Shown here: positions 22,637 to 35,638 of the stretch, one piece after another
How the letters are laid out: every line of letters starts with the position of its first letter
Numbering within the stretch: the stretch's first letter is position 1
Assembly (NCBI RefSeq): GCF_904849725.1
Contig: NC_058524.1
Coordinates: 507,826,263 to 507,890,262, forward strand
Origin: Hordeum vulgare subsp. vulgare
Lineage: Eukaryota; Streptophyta; Magnoliopsida; Poales; Poaceae
Reading direction: 5' to 3'
Length of the DNA stretch: 64,000 nt
The notes under the pieces: model-generated
What the model was told of the DNA's origin: nothing
Databases searched by the model: none
The model's input: only the letters and a program-made list of their open reading frames with translations
Made by a program: the position numbers and the translations under genes

Positions 22637-23980
22637 GCATCTACAACCGGACCCTCATACCCGTTCTGAAACGCCTGACAGGTCGTCCGGTTAATGACCG
22701 ACCCAACTGGAACACCCAAACCACGGACAAACATTCGGGCTAACCGTCATCCCTTATATTCAATTCCTAAATAGTACGGATATGAGGCGGCCCGGGCGCG
22801 TCCTAGCGTTTCCACCACGTCATCCCGACCCATCGCTGGACACCTCGACCCCACAAAATCCTCCTCCGGTGCAAACCCTAACTCGTTTCACTCTGCTCCG
22901 CTGCCCAACTTTCCTACTTCCCCAATCCGTTAGCATCGCCGAGCATGTCCAGCACCGGCAGCCACTCTGACGGCGGGTCGGGAGACGAGGAGGAGCTGGC
23001 GCTGGAGCGCTCATGGATCGATACGGGTGGCAGCTTCGGCTCAGGAGCGACGCCTTGTGTAGCCCATCGGCATAGCGTCGACACCGGCCCTTTCCGTCTC
23101 GCACGTGGATGTGCGAGGCCTGCGCAATCTGCTCTGCCCGCCCGACGGCCTCCTCCACCTCCTCCGCTGCTCCACACGGGCAGCTGTTGGTTCTAGTTCC
23201 CGCTCTGCCGGCGCCGCGGATGCAGACTCCGGAGCCGGAGGCACGCACCACCCGTCGTGAGAGGCAGAGGTCAGGGAGAGGGGGTGGGTCTGACGAGGCT
23301 GCGTAGTCTGCCCGATTCCACCGCGTGATGTCGGTGCCCGACGAGGAGGAGCATCATCTCAGTTGGGTGTACCGTCGGTCACTAACCACAATGGTGACAG
23401 ACACGTGGTAGCTTCGGAGGATCAACGCCGAATAGCTCTGGCTCGACATTGAGCAATGCAAGCGGGAGGCGGCGGAGGTAGCGGTGGAGGCGGCAAGGGT
23501 GGCCAAGCTCAAGCACAAGCAAGATCGCATCGTTTGACGCTTGCAAGGCTACATTGTCATCTTTGATTCCTCCTCCTCCGACGGGGCTGATCCCAACGTC
23601 TCCGACGTAGACCAACCTCCTACTGCAAACGGCTACAACATCGTCGGCGACCGGAAGGGCAAAGGCCCGTCCAGGAAGTGGTGAAGCTCGCCCTCTCCTC
23701 TTACATAATATACTATTAGTATGTAGTTAGAATGTGTCAGATCGTTGAAGTGTGTGAATTATGCCCTTTTGTTGGTCTTTCATTGATGTTTATGTGAATT
23801 ATGGACGTTTGATATTAGTTTATATGTTCGATCTACCTATTACGTTACATGAATTTGTATGGATATAGGATGCCAGATATAAGATACACGGATGTGAAGG
23901 CACAGATTTAGGAAGTGCCTGATTAGTGTTCGCGGACGCGCGTTTGAGGGGTTCGATTTGCAAAATCCGGATGTAGATGC
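22637..23980 (+). mobile_element. 1.34-kb TIR DNA transposon carrying a decayed gene
   Basis: The ends are inverted copies: left GCATCTACAACCGGA at 22637, right TCCGGATGTAGATGC ending near 23980, one mismatch in 15. Inside, the plus strand carries a GC-rich leader and an ATG at 22945 (MSSTGSHSDGGSGDEEELAL). After frameshifts and stops, later segments read IVIFDSSSSDGADP and GDRKGKGPSRKW before a stop near 23684. The reading resembles small proteins seen in grass DNA transposons, but I cannot name the family. The flanking bases do not show a clear target duplication, so the superfamily is open. Confidence 0.6.
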
Positions 23981-24379
23981 TTTCAAGAAAAGTATGCATA
24001 CACAGGTGACTAAGCTCAAGTAAAAATTAGTACTAAATTAGCGGTAACAAATATGGATGGGAAGGAGTAATTAAATTAGTTTCACTGTCCGTTGGATAGA
24101 TATTTGTGTTTTTGCCCTCTAATGAATAGAAATTAACAAGAAAATACTAAGAGATGTCAATAGTGTATACCCTCATGAACTATGGAGAAGATAATGTAGT
24201 GGGATCACTGCCACCGATTGCCTTCTTCGTAATAATATAACAGTAAATAAAAATATAGTTATTGCACATCTAAATGATTAAATCAAGCATAAAAAGAAAA
24301 ATAAAATACCTACAGGAATCTTCACGTAAGATCAATAATATATGAATGAGATGTGCAATACTTATCTCATGTCTACGTA
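23981..24379. other. No recognisable gene, AT-rich
   Basis: No ORF of note and no terminal repeats seen. Confidence 0.4.
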
Positions 24380-26163
24380 TGTTTTTTTTAGGGAACGTCG
24401 CATGGGAAACAAAAAAAGTCCTACGCACACGAAGACCTATCATGGTGATAATCATCTACGAGAGGGAGATCGGATGCACATATCCTGGTAGATCGCTAAG
24501 AGGAAGCGTTAATAAACGCGGTTGATGTAGTGGTACGTCTTCACGATCCGTCCCACGAACCGTCCCACGATCCGTCCCACGAACCGTCTCACGATCTGTT
24601 CCACGATCCGTCCCGATCAAGTGCCGAACTGATGGCACCTCCGCGTTCCACACACGTACAACCCGATGACGATCTCCGCCTTCTTGATCCAGCAAGAGAG
24701 ATGGGGACGTAGATGAGTTCCCCGGCAGCGTGACGACGCTTCGGTGGTGGTGGTGATCTTATTCCTGCAGGGGTCCGCCCGAGCTCCGCATAAAACCGGT
24801 CTAGAGGAAGAACTACGAACTAAAGGAGAAGGCAGCACGTGGCAAAGTTGTGTCTCAAAAAGCCCTAAACCTCTAGTATATATAGGAGGAGAGGAGGCAT
24901 CCTTGGCCTCCAAACCAAGGCACTTCGGCCGAACCCATAAGGGAGGAAGCCACCTCCCATAAGGGAGGTGGAATCCTATTAGGACTCCTTCCTAATTTGG
25001 CCTTTTTGCCTTTTTTCCTTTATTCTTTTCGCATGGGCCCTTGAGAGAGACTTAGGCCAGCCCACCAAGGGCTGATCCGCCTCCTCTCATACCCATGAGC
25101 CTCTTGGGTCGTCACACCCCTCCCGGTGGTCCCCCGGCACCCTCTCGGCACTCCCGGTACACTATGATGATCCCGAAACTTTTCCGGTGACCAAAACAGG
25201 ACTTCCTATATATCAATCTTCATTTCCGGACCATTCCAGAACTCCTCATGATGTCTTGGATCTCATCCGGACTCCGAACAACCTTCGGTCACTAACACAT
25301 ATAACTCAACTATATCGAAACATCACCGAACCTCAAGTGTGCAGACCCTGCGGGTTCGAGAACTATGTAGACATGACCTGAGACACTCCCCGGTCAATAA
25401 CCAATAGCGGGACCTGGATGTCCATATTGGCTCCTACATATTCGACGAAGATCTCTATCGGTTGAACCTCTATGTCAAGGATTCAGTTAATCCCGTATGA
25501 TGTTCCCTTCGATCGTCGGTATCTCTATACCTAGTTCAATCTCGTTACCAGCAAGTATCTTTACTCGTTTCGTAATACAAGATCTCGTAACTAACTCCTT
25601 AGTCACATTGCTTGCAAGGCTTGTTGTGATGTTGTATTACCGAGTGGACCCCGAGATACCTCTCCGTCACACGGAGTGACAAATCCCAATCTTGACCCAT
25701 GCCAACCCAACAGACACCTTCAGAGATACCTGTAGAGCACATTTATAGTCACCCAGTTACGTTGCGACATTTGATACACACAAGGTATTCCTCCGGTGTC
25801 CGGGAGTTGCATGATCTCATGGTCATAGGAACAAATACATTGACATGCAGAAAATAGTAGCAATAAACTGACACGATCATATGCTACGTTTATAGTTTGG
25901 GTCTTGTCCATCACATCATTCTCCTAATGATGTGATCCCGTTATCAAGTGACAACACTTGCCCATGGCCAGGAAACCTTGACCATCTTTGATCAACGAGC
26001 TAGTCAACTAGAGGCTCACTAGAGACAGTGTGTTGTCTATGTATCCACACATGTATTTGAGTTTCCAATCAATACAATTTTAGCATGGATAATAAACGAT
26101 TATCATGAACAATGAAATATAAAATAACTAATTTATTATTGCCTCTAGGGCATATTTCCAACA
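24380..26163 (-). mobile_element. Isolated LTR of BARE-1/Angela/WIS-type copia element
   Basis: The minus strand starts at 26163 with TGTTGGAAATATGCCC and ends near 24380 after CATGCGACGTTCCC, matching in ends and length (about 1.78 kb) the LTRs of the abundant Triticeae copia group BARE-1/Angela/WIS. A TATA box (TATATATA, 24884-24877 on the minus strand) supports the orientation. No internal domain or second LTR is next to it, so it is a solo LTR or a remnant. The flanking 5-mers (ACGTA and GTTTT) differ, so a clean solo LTR is not proven. The 3' end carries an odd run of A before the final CA. Confidence 0.75.
24542..24613. repeat. 12-bp tandem repeat inside the copia LTR
   Basis: Six 12-bp units of the type CACGATCCGTCC, with CACGAACCGTCC as the alternating variant in the first four units (a 24-bp higher-order dimer). 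The last two units are slightly degenerate. Confidence 0.9.
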
Positions 26164-27213
26164 GTTTTAGCAAAACCAAAAAATATATGCTACACATCTG
26201 ACCTTGTCTTTCAACTCTCGATGAGGATTAGATGACACTTCACTTCTGAATCACACAAAGTGACAGATCATATATGGCTAGATTAGTTTAGTAGTTTGGA
26301 GGAAGAATATTTTTTTCCACTAGCTACTTGTAGAGAAAACAATGAACCAAACCTAGTTGACACCTTAATAAGTTCTTTTTAAAATGTGAAATAATAAGAC
26401 ATACTCTCTCCCTTTTGGCATATGTCATGTCGTTGGTATTTTTTTGCCCATTGGAGTTATGCGGTCCGCAAAGCCGTTGAAATGAAGGAAACCATAGTAG
26501 GAAGCAAGGGGAAGAGGCCGTTCAAGCTTCAGTGACACCACAACAGTTCAGTTTGAGTGCACAAGGCACCCCCACCCCACCCACCCCGTCCTCTAAACAG
26601 TACGAAGTGTGAAGGGATCGTGACTCTAGTGAAGTATCCTTTGCCTTATTAGTCTTCATATTATCGGTTATTATGAAGGAAGATACATATGACGACTCTG
26701 CTAGGGTTGCTTTTAGTCCCCACCAAAATTCACCAAACCGCAAATATAACTACATTCAAACCTTCAAATATTCTAAGAGGTAGCTAATGATAAAAAGTCA
26801 TGATTGCCCCAATCTAGAGTCGATTTGGTTCCACAAAGTAGTAACACAACAACTAACAAAACATAGAGAGTAACTATATTTATGCGGTAAAGCACCCACA
26901 ATTTCATATAATGTGTGGCACCCTCGCCCTTGAGGTGGTCAATATGTGAAACTTGTCAAACTATGACACCGCTAATATTGCTTGCATATGCCATGAAATC
27001 AAGGAGCAAAGTGGGGTCTTTGCTACCTTTGTGTTATCTTAGGTTGCGCGTGAAGCTAATGAAGCTGCTCGTAGGTGCGATAAGTAGGCTAGTGAGTCTA
27101 GGTGTAGGTACCTTTGGATTAACTCCGTTCCATCTTTCCTGCAAAATTGTATGAAGCAACGTTGTACCTCTAGTGAGTAATATATAAAAGCCTTTTTAAA
27201 GCTATTTGAGAGG
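26164..27213. other. No recognisable gene, AT-rich
   Basis: Only short ORFs without motifs. I see nothing I can name. Confidence 0.4.
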
Positions 27214-27215
27214 TA

Positions 27216-27375
27216 CTCCCTCCGTTCCTAAATATAAGTCTTTCTAGAGATTCCATTAGTACACTGCATACGGATGTATATAGATATATTTTAGAGTGTA
27301 GATTCATTCATTTTGCTACGTATATAGACTTTTAGTGAAATCTCTTAAAAGACTTATATTTAGGAACGGAGGGAG
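27216..27375. mobile_element. Stowaway MITE (Tc1/Mariner type)
   Basis: 160 bp with terminal inverted repeats CTCCCTCCGTTCCTAAATAT / ATATTTAGGAACGGAGGGAG flanked by TA (27214-27215, 27376-27377). Complete and well preserved. Confidence 0.95.
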
Positions 27376-27377
27376 TA

Positions 27378-28480
27378 AAAAAGAATGTAGTGGACGTGCA
27401 TGCTATAATAATATGTAGTCAAACACTTGATTAGATCCTCATGAATAGTGAAATTTAAGACAAGCTAAAAGTATAGAGTAGGCAATGAACAGTGTTACAA
27501 AATTTCATGTCCACATTTGAAAGATAACTCAAAACAAAAGCACAAAAAATATCAATAGTGATGGTGGCTTTGGAAGATACTAGATATAAGAGTAAGTTTC
27601 TTCTAAAAATATATTCTTCTTGTTATGCAAAAATGATATAAGAGTAAGTCCAAGGTTTTCTCTCTTCATATTTTTGAGAACATCTAATGCCGATGTGATG
27701 AATTTAACATGTGTTATTCAAAGACTAACTTGCACCGGGAACTACTTAGTATTGAATTCATCTAGTTTGTATCTCGACATGTGTTATCAGTCTATGACAT
27801 GGAGTACTTGATAGAAGACTAAGTCCAAGTTTTTTCTTTCATTCAGGTTTCTTACAAACATTTAAATATTTCAATTGGGATGAATCGCATCGGGTGCACT
27901 ACAAGCTCATGTGTACAAAAATATTCATCAATAATTTAAAGAATATTAGGTGAGTCACCTCGAGCATCTAAATATGTCGAGGACAGTGTTTCGGTGCACG
28001 CGAGCATATGCTCCTGTAGATGAAAAATAAAATCAAGAGATATAGCAAAAACATCAAACAAAATTGAAAACAAATCACCAAAGATTTTTTATAGTTGTGT
28101 GCAAAATTTTGTGGAAATACAGCATCACAGGAGATCTGGACAAAAAATATAAAAATAGGAGTTTTGAGAAAGGTTCAATTTGGAGCATTGATTTTGTTTT
28201 TCTTCACCGAGCTCCCTCGGTCCAATGTCATTTGTCATGAATTTTTGCACGCACATACATAACTTGATAAACTTTTAAAAAAATTAGTTTATTTATTTTC
28301 TTTACCATTTTGTTTCAATTTATTTCTCACTCGAAAGAAAATGATCTCGTGGTTAGCTATGGATTTTCGGAGTCACCTGATGCTTGTGGTTTTACTTATA
28401 TAATAACTAAATGACGTTGTTGATATTTGCCATAAGATATGTTTGTTACTCTTAGCCCAAGTTCAATGGAGGGACAGTGT
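27378..28480. other. No recognisable gene, AT-rich
   Basis: Includes a segment around 27985-28020 with the phrase TTTCGGTGCACGCGAGCA that looks like part of a dispersed repeat, but no second terminus was found. Confidence 0.35.
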
Positions 28481-29505
28481 GTCGTAGGCAAGATTTCTGG
28501 TCAGGGTGGCCCAATTGATGTTAAAAAATACACCACACCACAACATACTAGCAGAGGGAGAGCTATGCGTTTACCTGACGTGACCACTGCCCTCACACCC
28601 AACTTTGCATCAATTTATGGTATTTTTGTGTGAGGGATTTTATAGGAAAAATTAGCCTTCCCCCTCCCACCTCAAACACATACTATTATACAATTTATAA
28701 GTAAGTTTGATTTTTGTAACAATCTAACAAGAACAAAAAGTTTATTATCAATTGTCAGTTCGAATGAACTCATAGTATTCATTAATCAGTCATTTAATTT
28801 ATCAATTCTAAGTTTCAATTGGCACTCACAATTAAATATTCAAACTTTGAAGGAAAAATCTTTCTTTGAATTGAAAAAGATGGAAATCAAACTTTGAATT
28901 GGAGAGATGATAAATTAGTGAACTTCCTACCTCGGTCTACGAGTCAACACACACATACCAATGCGCTAAAACCTTCTTCAAGTCATCAAGTTGAAGGCAC
29001 ACACCTGTCATAGCCAAGATATCTAGTCAGGGTGGTCCAATTGACATTTAGAAAATGTTTACACCAAAACCACAACATAATAGAAGAGGCAGAGCTATCT
29101 ATTAACCTGAGGAACCCCCCCCCCCCCACACACACACAACTTTGAACCAATTTATGATATTTTTATGGGAGGGCATATATGGGGGTAATGAGCATTTACC
29201 CTCCTCAAACATTCATATTATACCTTTGGACCTATCTCGACAAATACCATCTAGGTCAGCCACTACATACCAGTATATAATTTACCAAAAAACATATTAA
29301 TAATTTTAATTTCCCAACAATTCTACAATAAAAAATTATCAATCGTCAATTTGAATGAAGCAATAATAATCGTTAATCATTTAGTACAATTTATCAATTT
29401 CGAGTTTTAATCTTTGAATTGAAGAAGATGGAAATCATAGTTTCAATTGCAAAGCTGACAAGTTGGTGGAGTTCCTTCCTCAGCACGCTAGTAGGCATAC
29501 ACATG
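28481..29505. repeat. Two imperfect direct copies of a roughly 480-500 bp unit
   Basis: 28481-28957 and 29007-29505 align along their length. Shared phrases in the same order include GTCAGGGTGG.CCAATTGA, AACTTTG..CAATTTATG.TATTTTT, TTATCAAT.GTCA.TT.GAATGAA and CTTTGAATTGAA.AAGATGGAAATCA. Divergence is substantial. The second copy has a 13-base C run and CA repeats (29115-29139) absent from the first. Neither is coding. Confidence 0.75.
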
Positions 29506-29970
29506 ATTGTTAGTAGGCAAGCATCAACTTCATGCCATGGAGCCGTAGAACGGATGTCAGTTCCCAAAATTGTTATCGCTCAAAGAGCGGGAACTACCAT
29601 TCTATCTTAGGGGGTTCCATCCACATATACGAAGTTTGTTGCCTTTGGACTTGAACGTACATTGTGGCTTGCCTAGTTTTATTTACAACTATAGAAAAGT
29701 ATTGGTCGATTTATAGGATGGTCCATGGTCCATCCTGCAGCTACACCACTGGAGGGACACATGTGAATCACTGTTAGTGCATCACTTTGATTGTCAACCC
29801 TATTTTGCACCATGTTTCGCCGATGCATAGGTACATTCTTGAAGTTATGATTGTAGATGTCCTTCGATAGTTATGTCAAATATACTATGCCAATACATGA
29901 GATATGGTGGTGATTACTAAGATAAACTTTTCAACCCATTGATGGAGTATCCTATCTACCGATCAATGCC

Positions 29971-30280
29971 TAGTCCCTCCCAAAATTGCCAAAATTTACT
30001 AGGAGCAGTAAAAATACCAAAAGGGGGAAATGATTACTTCCAATCCAAGTACGATGCGCACTACTTAGTCCGTGCCAAAATTTATTGGTAGTAGTAAGAA
30101 TACCAAAATGGGGAAAGCATTAGTTTCCATCCAAATACGGTGTCCACCTTCTAGTGACAAAGCCATGTACAGTGCCTAGTCCCTGCCAAAATTTATTTGC
30201 ATCAATAAGAAGACCAAAATGTATAAAGTGTTAGTTCCGATTCAAGTACGGTGTGCACTTTCTAGTGGTGAAGCCGAAGT
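29971..30280. repeat. Three tandem copies of a roughly 95-111 bp unit
   Basis: Units beginning TAGTCC start at 29971, 30066 and 30177. Each contains CCAAAATTTA, then ACCAAAA, then TTCC..TCCAA.TACG.TG.GCAC-like phrases in the same order. Non-coding. Confidence 0.75.
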
Positions 30281-31727
30281 TGTCGATGTGCACAATGGGA
30301 AAATACGATGATGATGTTGGTGTGTCCTGTCGTGTGTCATATGTTATACCGATAATTTGTACATCTTCAATGATTTAGACCTAATTTAGCTAAGCACTAA
30401 AATAAATATGTCAACTTGTAACCATCAATATTGGTCAGTGAATGGTCATTATTTTCCATTTGTGACCAAAAATAGTTGGTCAAAAGCTGACCATCTTTAA
30501 TGAAAGTTAACGACATTTATTGTGAAATGCTCATAGACGGTTACGAGCAAAATAAAACTCTATAGATTTACAATCAATTGTTTTGGCCACTCGCAATCTG
30601 CCCACATCACGTCAGATCCAACGTGGCAAGATGACGTGGCAAAATTTTGACAAATGAATTGGTCGTAGATTAGAATCAACACGGTCCAGCTCGGCCATCT
30701 ATATGGGTCGAGACCAATAATTAATCCCTTTTAATATATATTTTTCATATTAGTTTTGGTTAGCTACATGGGTTTCGCCCAACAATTCGGCCTTTTTTCG
30801 TCATCTAACCAAAACACGAGGCAAATTGATATATAACCACCATGCTTCATCGTCTTCCTCTTCCAAATCCGAACATCGTCTTACATAATGTCATGTCATT
30901 GCAAGTTGCATCCATCTTGCAAAACACATCAAACACAAATAATAAAGAATATTATAAGACGAGGCATAATTGGAAGACAATACAAAAACATGAAACAGTA
31001 AAGAAGTTTATTTTGCTTATTGCTACCTAAGCATTGAATCAATAGCAAAACAACAGTAGCATAAGCATTTAAACAACAACAACATAAGCCTTTAAAAAAC
31101 AACAACACGAGCATAAGCATTGAATCAACAGAATCACAAGCATGAGTAGTAGAAGCATACAAGAAACACCACCACCAGTACAAGTACACACCTATTCAAG
31201 CAAGTAGTAGCAGGGTAGCATCAGAAGCATTCAAACAACTAGAGAAGCACAATATGAAGCAGTAGCACCAGCATACAAAGAGCAGCAAGCCAGAAAGAAA
31301 CACCCATGAGAATGGTAGATTATTACAAGAAAAATCCGAAGAATAAAAGATGAAGAGGCTGAGGAAAGATGGATGATGTTGGCTTACCTACGAGGTTGCG
31401 GCTCAAGACTGGAAGGCTTGGACTATCACATGTCACATCTTATAAACTTAGGCAAGTGTTCTCAGGTTTAATATAACACACTAAATTGGGTACTTAGCAG
31501 CAAAAAAATCATATATGTACAAGTATAGGCAAGGTAATAAATACTTGGGAAAAGATAACAGAGTTAAAAAAAGATGCATGCCCTTGAAAGGAGGGCAGTG
31601 TCAAGCGCAGCCATGGACATATGCATTAGACACACCCATGACCCCTAGACTCGCTCACAACCGAAGAGGAGGTGCCTTGCATACCGTATCCTTTGCATAT
31701 GCGAGATAAAGAGCGAGGTGAGGGTTA
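30281..31727. other. No recognisable gene; simple-sequence-rich
   Basis: 31020-31290 is rich in CAACAACA and GCATAAGCAT-like phrases. 30420-30660 includes TGACCA/TGGTCA words typical of some CACTA interiors, but no terminus was found. Confidence 0.35.
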
Positions 31728-31732
31728 GTACG
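31728..31732. other. Target-site duplication GTACG, left of element B
   Basis: GTACG directly before the LTR start at 31733 is repeated exactly at 54075-54079 after the end of the distant 3' LTR. This shows that 31733-54074 entered as one element and grew by later insertions. Confidence 0.9.
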
Positions 31733-33388
31733 TGATACGTCCCAAACATATCTATAATTTCTGCTTGTTCCATGATCTTTTGGGTAACAATGTTATATGT
31801 TTTGCTACACTTTTATATCATTTTACACATATTTGGAATAACCTACTCGCTCAGTGCACCCAGTGCCAATTTCTATCTGCTGATGTATTTTTTGCACGGG
31901 CTTTTACCAAATTTCCGAAGCCCGAAAAATCCAGAAAAATACATAAAAAAATCAGCGAAACAGAAGCTTCAGGATCACCGAAGGAGGGCCAGAGGGGGTC
32001 CAGGGGCCTCCTAGGCGGCCTGCTGGCGCGACCAGGCCCTAGGTCGCGCTAGGAGGTCGCCTGGGTGGGTCCCACCTCCTCTGGTGCCCTCCTTTGGCCT
32101 ATATTTTAGAGATCCGTGAGGAAACCCTCGCAGACTTTCTGGAATCGCGAATTTCACCATCGTTCCGCCGCCGCAGTGCTTCCAAGATCGGGAGCGTCAC
32201 GAGACCTCTTCCCGGCACCCCGCGGGAGGGAGGATTGACCTCTAGGAGCTTGTCCACCGCCATGGACGCTTCACGGACGTGCTGTGAGTAGTCCTCCTTG
32301 GACCATGAGTCCATGACCAGTAGCTATGTGATGTCTTCTCTCCAATCTTGTGCTTCAATGGTTAGTCCTTGTGAGTTGCCCTACATGATCAAGGCATCTA
32401 TGTAATCCTCTTTCTTTTGCTATGCTCGGTTTGTTGGGATCCGATGGATTATGAGATTATGTTCAGATTGTTACGAGTTATATATTTGATTATACTTTTA
32501 ATTATGTTCCTTAGTGATTCTTGCATGTTCTCCGTTGCTTTTTATTGCTTTGGCCAAGTAGTAGATCGTAACTCCAAGAGGGAGCGTTATGCATGATTGT
32601 GGGTTCGGGCCCCTCGATGTCTAGCTTGAGTGACACAAACATGCGACTAGGGGATGTGCTTGTTGCCACTAGGGAGAGAACAATGGTGCTTGTGACCACG
32701 GTTGCAAGGATTGTTTACCTTACACATAGTTCGTTAATGTAGTTGTCCATTGCTTTGAGTTTACACTTTGGGTGGGACTCGCAACTTAATACCGGAGAGA
32801 TGTTCTAGATAGATATCTCAAGGTGGATGATTAGTAAGTAGATGCTGATGAATAAACGATCTACTTGTCTTGGCGTATTGCCCATTACTATTGAACCTCT
32901 AACTATCAAGGAGCATAATTAGCATCGTGGTGCGATCATAATTCTGTCAATTGCCCAACTTTGATTTGTTTACCCTAGCATAGTTGTTTATCGTCTTTTG
33001 GGAGAGAGACATCACTAGTGAACATCGTGTGACTCCGATCCATATCACCATCATTGTTTACACCTCCATCATTTATCGCTTTCATTTACTTTTCTCTTGC
33101 AATCACTATTACCTTCCCGCTTGTGTTTTGATCATTTGCAAACTACAAGGCCGGAGGGATTGACAACCTCTATGTACTCGTTGGGAGCAAAGTTATTTGT
33201 TGTGTGTGCAGGTCCATGTTTTCTGCTTGACAGGGGTGGGACACACCTACTTGTTGATCCTAGGAGTCCTATTGGTTTGATAAACCTTACAGTCTCTGTG
33301 TGAGGGAAATTTGCTGCTGACTACATCTCCACCTTCCACTTGGGGTATCCAACGAGGGGCGAGAAGTATATACATCATCTCGTCATCA
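31733..33388 (+). repeat. 5' LTR of element B
   Basis: 1656 bp from TGATACGTCCC to CTCGTCATCA. A TATA-like CTATATTTTAGAG lies at 32099-32111. It is the reference copy that shows which bases are missing from the interrupted 3' LTR. Confidence 0.92.
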
Positions 33389-33398
33389 AGCGAATTTC

Positions 33399-33416
33399 TG
33401 GCGCCGTTGCCGGGGA
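33399..33416 (+). other. Primer-binding site of element B (tRNA-Asp type)
   Basis: TGGCGCCGTTGCCGGGGA, 10 bases after the LTR end, fits the 3' end of a plant tRNA-Asp, the primer commonly used by Athila elements (from memory). Confidence 0.85.
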
Positions 33417-33562
33417 CTCCACTCTTCAAGATAGGGGTGTTTCACACTATCTTTTATCTTTGCTTTTTAGTCTTGTTAGTTTGCTTTCTAGTTTTTGCTT
33501 TAGAGTCCTATACCAAAAACCACAAAAAAATAGTTGCTTTGCTCTTGCTTGTTGCCGCTGCT

Positions 33563-35638
33563 ATGAATTCCACTGAGAACACCAAGTTGTGTGACTGCAC
33601 TAGTCACAACAACAATGACTTTATCTGCACTCCTATTGTTGCTCCCGCCAGTGGAGCCACGTCCTATGAGATTAAACCTGCTTTACTGAACCTTGTTATG
33701 AAAGATCAATTCTCCGGTGCTGGAGATGATGCTGCCTTGCACTTGAACAATTTTGTTGAGCTCTGTGATATGCAAAAATATAAAGAAGTAGATGGTGATA
33801 TTGTTAAACTTAAGCTTTTCCCTTTCTCCTTGAGAGGAGGAGCCAAAGTGTGGCTTCAATCTTTGCCTAGGAATAGCATAGATTCTTGGGATAAGTGCAA
33901 ATATGCTTTTATTGGGAAGTATTACCTCCATGCTAAGATTATCCAGTTGAGGAGTAATATTATGAATTTTAGGCAACTGGATAATGAACATGTTGCTCAA
34001 GCTTGGGAACGTATGAAATCTCTTGTTAAGAATTGCCCTACACATGGTTTGACTACTTGGATGGTTATCCAAACTTTCTATGCAGGATTGAACTTTGCCT
34101 CGCGGAATCTGTTAGACTTGGCCGTGGGAGGAACCTTTATGTCAACTACACTTGGTGCTGCCACAAAGCTATTGGATGAGATGATGGCAAATTATTCTCA
34201 ATGGCACACCGACAGAGGTCCAACAGGTAGGAAGGTAAACTCTCTTGAGGAGATTCCTCCCTTAATGATAAGGTTGACATGATCATGACCCTAGTTACTA
34301 AGCAAGCTCCTATTGATCCTCATGATGTTCCTTTAAATTCTTTGGTTGCCCAAGAAAGAGAGCAAGTGGATGTTAATTTTATTTCTAGGAACAACTTCAA
34401 CAACAATGCTTATAGGACTATTTTTGGTAGCAATCCTAGACGTTCCCATCCAAGCACTATGGGAACAATAACAATTATCCTAGCACCAAAAACTCCACTT
34501 GTTAATTAGAGAGCATGATTAAAGATTGTATCACTTCTCAAAAATCCTTCAACAAGAGTGTAGAAGAGAAACTAGAAAAATTAGATAGTCTCTCTTTGAA
34601 GGTGTACAACATAGCTCATGATGTAGAGATGCTTAAAATTAGAACTTCCCCACTTGAGGAAAGGAAAACCACACCCATGAATGCTATCCAAGTACAAATT
34701 AATGAGAACATAAGAATGCTAGCCAAACTTAAAGAGAGATGGGCTAGAGAAAAAAAGGAGGAAGGGAGAATTAAGACCCATCCTACACACTACCATTGCT
34801 ACTATACAAGTTGTTGAGGATCTCAAAACTTTTAGCACCCATCGCACTCCTAGTCCAAGTGGACCCATGAATGCTGATGCTAATACCTCAACTATAGGAC
34901 AAGAAGGTCCTATGAATTTAGATACTACCAAAAGAATGAGCTTAGATGACATTACTACCACTTTAATTAATGGTAGCAACCTTGATTTTGACAATTGTAG
35001 TCTCTCCGAAGTTATCACCTTTTTGCAAAGAATGGCTAAAGACCCCCACACTAGTACACTCAATATTGCCTTCACCGAGCATATTACCAAAGCTATTATC
35101 AAAGCTAGGGAGGAGAAGCTCAAGCTAGAGACTTATATCCCTAGAAAACTAGAAGATGGTTGGGATCCTATGGTCAAAATAAAATTGAATAATAGCTCTT
35201 GCTTTGCTTTGTGATGTTGGAGCTAGTGCCTCCGTTATGCCCAAAAGAATGTATGATATGATTGATTGGAAACCTTATGATCCATGTTCTTTTGGTGTTC
35301 GTCTTGTTGATTCTTCCATAAAGAAACCTTTAGGGAGAATTGATGAGGTGCTTATTATTGTCAGTGATAATTACGTGCCCGTTGATTTTCTTATTATGGA
35401 CATTGAATGTGATCCTTCTTGTCCAATTATTTTGGGACGTCCTCTTCTCCGCACCGTTCGTGCTATCATTGACATGAAAGAGGGAATTATTAAATTCCAA
35501 TTTCCTCTTAAAAAGGGAATGGAACACTTCCCTAGAAAGAAGATCAAGTTACCTTATGAGTCTATTACACGGGTAAGTTATTCTTTTGGAGTTGATAACA
35601 CTCGATCTTCTTGCATTGTGCCTAGCTCAAAGGCATAA
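33563..35638 (+). pseudogene. gag-protease of element B, frameshifted
   Basis: Begins at the ATG of MNSTENTK (33563). The gag capsid-like domain spans about 33700-34220 (blocks LKLFPFSLRGGAKVWLQSLP and FRQLDNEHVAQAWERMKSL). The frame ends at 34282. Coding continues in other frames at 34279-34509, 34515-34817, 34867-35214 and 35204-35638, so at least three frameshifts or stops have accumulated. The last part is a retropepsin: catalytic loop CDVGASASVMP, later CPIILGRPLL. It ends at a TAA at 35636-35638. No RT follows. Confidence 0.88.

Noticed and set aside
30380..30720. Possible CACTA interior (TGACCA/TGGTCA-rich)
   Set aside because: No CACTA terminus or subterminal array found on either side.
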